From NCBI GenBank assembly GCA_016293225.1, contig JAEDEQ010000078.1:1-7553 (forward strand): 7,553 bases of DNA, in the 5' to 3' direction. The stretch is from Clostridiaceae bacterium (GTDB taxonomy: Bacteria > Bacillota > Clostridia > Oscillospirales > Acutalibacteraceae). Shown here in pieces: positions 7,103 to 7,553 of this stretch (its first letter is position 1; each line of letters begins with the position of its first letter). A program made the translations under genes and the position numbers. The notes beneath the pieces were generated by a model. It was not told the origin of the DNA and did not search any database. It saw only the letters and a program-made list of their open reading frames with translations.

Positions 7103-7131
7103 TTTTCAAAATTTACAAATATTTTTGAAAA
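7103..7131. promoter_or_regulatory. AT-rich perfect dyad upstream of the promoter (candidate operator)
   Basis: TTTTCAAAA at 7103-7111 and its exact reverse complement TTTTGAAAA at 7123-7131, separated by 11 bases. The half-site centres are 20 bp apart, about two helical turns. The dyad centre lies near -66 relative to the inferred start, a usual place for an activator dimer. Because the region is A/T-rich, part of the symmetry could be chance, and it may simply act as an UP element. Confidence 0.4.
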
Positions 7132-7316
7132 AGGTAAAATAGCAAGCAATATGTTGAAAAAGGCAATTGCAGAAAAACGTGGCAGTAGAGTTCAGTGGGT
7201 TGAAGTGTTTTTCTGTTTGGGAGTACTTCAGAAGCGGCTCTTAAACCGTATGTTCTACTCTTTTCTTTTACACCCGTCCGCTCCGCCGGGGTTACTTTTT
7301 CAGGCAGAATCCGTAG

Positions 7317-7343
7317 GGGCGTCGCTTGAGGCGCCCGTTTTTT
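7317..7343 (+). terminator. GC-rich hairpin followed by six T (terminator-like, plus strand)
   Basis: Arms GGGCGTC (7317-7323) and GGCGCCC (7330-7336) pair over 7 bp with one G-U, around a 6-base loop. After one G come six T (7338-7343), the form of an intrinsic terminator for plus-strand RNA. No plus-strand gene precedes it in the window. Because it shares the TAGGGgCG...CGCCCGT form with the palindrome at 7425-7445, it may be a dispersed intergenic repeat with an incidental T-run. Confidence 0.4.
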
Positions 7344-7424
7344 CCCTTTGCGCCGACCGAAAAATTAATGCGAAACGTTGGGATTTCGTTGGGTTTTTAC
7401 GCGGCTGCATTGGGCAAAGTGTTA

Positions 7425-7445
7425 GGGCGGCTCCGAGCGCCGCCC
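7425..7445. repeat. GC-rich palindrome of the TAGGG...CCCGT type
   Basis: Arms GGGCGGC (7425-7431) and GCCGCCC (7439-7445) are perfect over 7 bp around a 7-base loop, flanked by TTA and GTACAAA. It resembles the palindrome at 7317-7336 in frame (TAGGG...CGCCCGT) but not in loop. That pattern suits a family of short dispersed intergenic palindromes; membership is inferred. Confidence 0.5.
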
Positions 7446-7452
7446 GTACAAA

Positions 7453-7487
7453 TTTAGATTTTAGATGTTAGATGTTGGATTTTAGAC
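7453..7487. repeat. Five tandem 7-base repeats (TTTAGAT-like)
   Basis: Consecutive units TTTAGAT, TTTAGAT, GTTAGAT, GTTGGAT and TTTAGAC fill 35 bases without gaps, beginning 7 bases after the palindrome at 7425-7445. Copy number at such a repeat could vary by slippage. I see no gene or promoter that it clearly affects. Confidence 0.75.
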
Positions 7488-7553
7488 GGTGGCTGTTGCG
7501 CGGAATATCTGTACAGCAAAAAACACACCTCGGGCGCGAAAAAATATCTATTA

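Larger units (their letters stand above)
7132..7553. other. Non-coding upstream region with palindromes and short tandem repeats
   Basis: About 420 bases with no gene I can support. Positions 7132-7310 show no clear signal. From about 7314 on there are two GC-rich palindromes and a heptamer tandem repeat, listed separately. One plus-strand open frame of 132 codons (7073-7471) crosses this stretch. It has no ribosome binding site, overlaps the promoter, runs through both palindromes, and reads as low-complexity translation of repeats. The next gene to the right is outside the window. Confidence 0.7.

Noticed and set aside
7073..7106. Plus-strand promoter TTGACG with a -10 near GTTATT
   Set aside because: The -10 is poor, and no gene follows on the plus strand.
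7029..7109. Longer start for the 733-residue gene (ATG at 7109)
   Set aside because: The extension contains the promoter -35/-10 and the ribosome binding site, and would place 27 residues in front of a complete signal peptide.
7215..7265. tRNA-like stretch (GCGGC TCTTAAA CCGTA resembling an anticodon arm)
   Set aside because: There is no GTTCRA T-loop, no pairing acceptor stem, and the anticodon loop lacks T at position 33.
7073..7471. Plus-strand open frame of 132 codons
   Set aside because: It has no ribosome binding site, overlaps the promoter of the divergent gene, runs through a terminator-like hairpin with six T and a second palindrome, and its translation has no recognisable domain.
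1..7553. CRISPR array, transposase, rRNA or toxin-antitoxin genes
   Set aside because: Nothing with regular spacer-repeat structure, transposase motifs, rRNA sequence or small paired genes was found on either strand.

Overview
The window reads as three consecutive minus-strand genes for secreted, repeat-built surface-type proteins, followed on the right by about 500 bases of non-coding DNA. Three things suggest a Gram-positive anaerobe of the Clostridia (Bacillota), probably a gut Oscillospirales/Ruminococcaceae-like organism: each gene has a strong AGGAGG-type ribosome binding site; each protein starts with an MKK-type Sec signal peptide; and the proteins combine fibronectin type III (Fn3), BspA-like leucine-rich repeat and Big2-like modules. 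The intergenic palindromes of the TAGGGgCG...CGCCCGT kind fit the same guess. This placement is inference from style; no marker gene is present.

Layout, in transcription order (right to left). (1) Positions 7029-7553 are an upstream region. It holds two GC-rich palindromes, five tandem heptamers, an AT-rich dyad and a good sigma-A-type promoter (TTGTCT, 17 bases, extended -10 TGC-TAATAT). (2) Positions 4827-7028 encode a 733-residue protein: signal peptide, BspA-type LRRs, Big2-like domain, three Fn3 domains, and a C-terminal domain of about 200 residues that I cannot assign. (3) A 148-base spacer contains two hairpins. (4) Positions 635-4678 encode a 1347-residue protein made of a signal peptide and about 14 Fn3 domains. 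(5) A 92-base spacer contains a perfect 13-bp hairpin. (6) Positions 1-542 hold the first 180 codons of a third gene, a close paralogue of the N-terminus of gene (4), running off the left edge.

The only convincing promoter lies before the 733-residue gene. The two internal spacers are short, carry hairpins without U-tracts, and keep a strong RBS. A single transcription unit with structured intercistronic RNA is therefore plausible, with all three products exported. No enzyme, transporter, LPXTG, SLH or dockerin signature is visible, so the likely role is adhesion, matrix or cell-wall association. The most unusual features are the extreme positive charge of the N-terminal Fn3 pair shared by the two paralogues, the two-domain super-repeat and base-composition shift inside the 1347-residue gene, and the unassigned C-terminal domain of the 733-residue protein.
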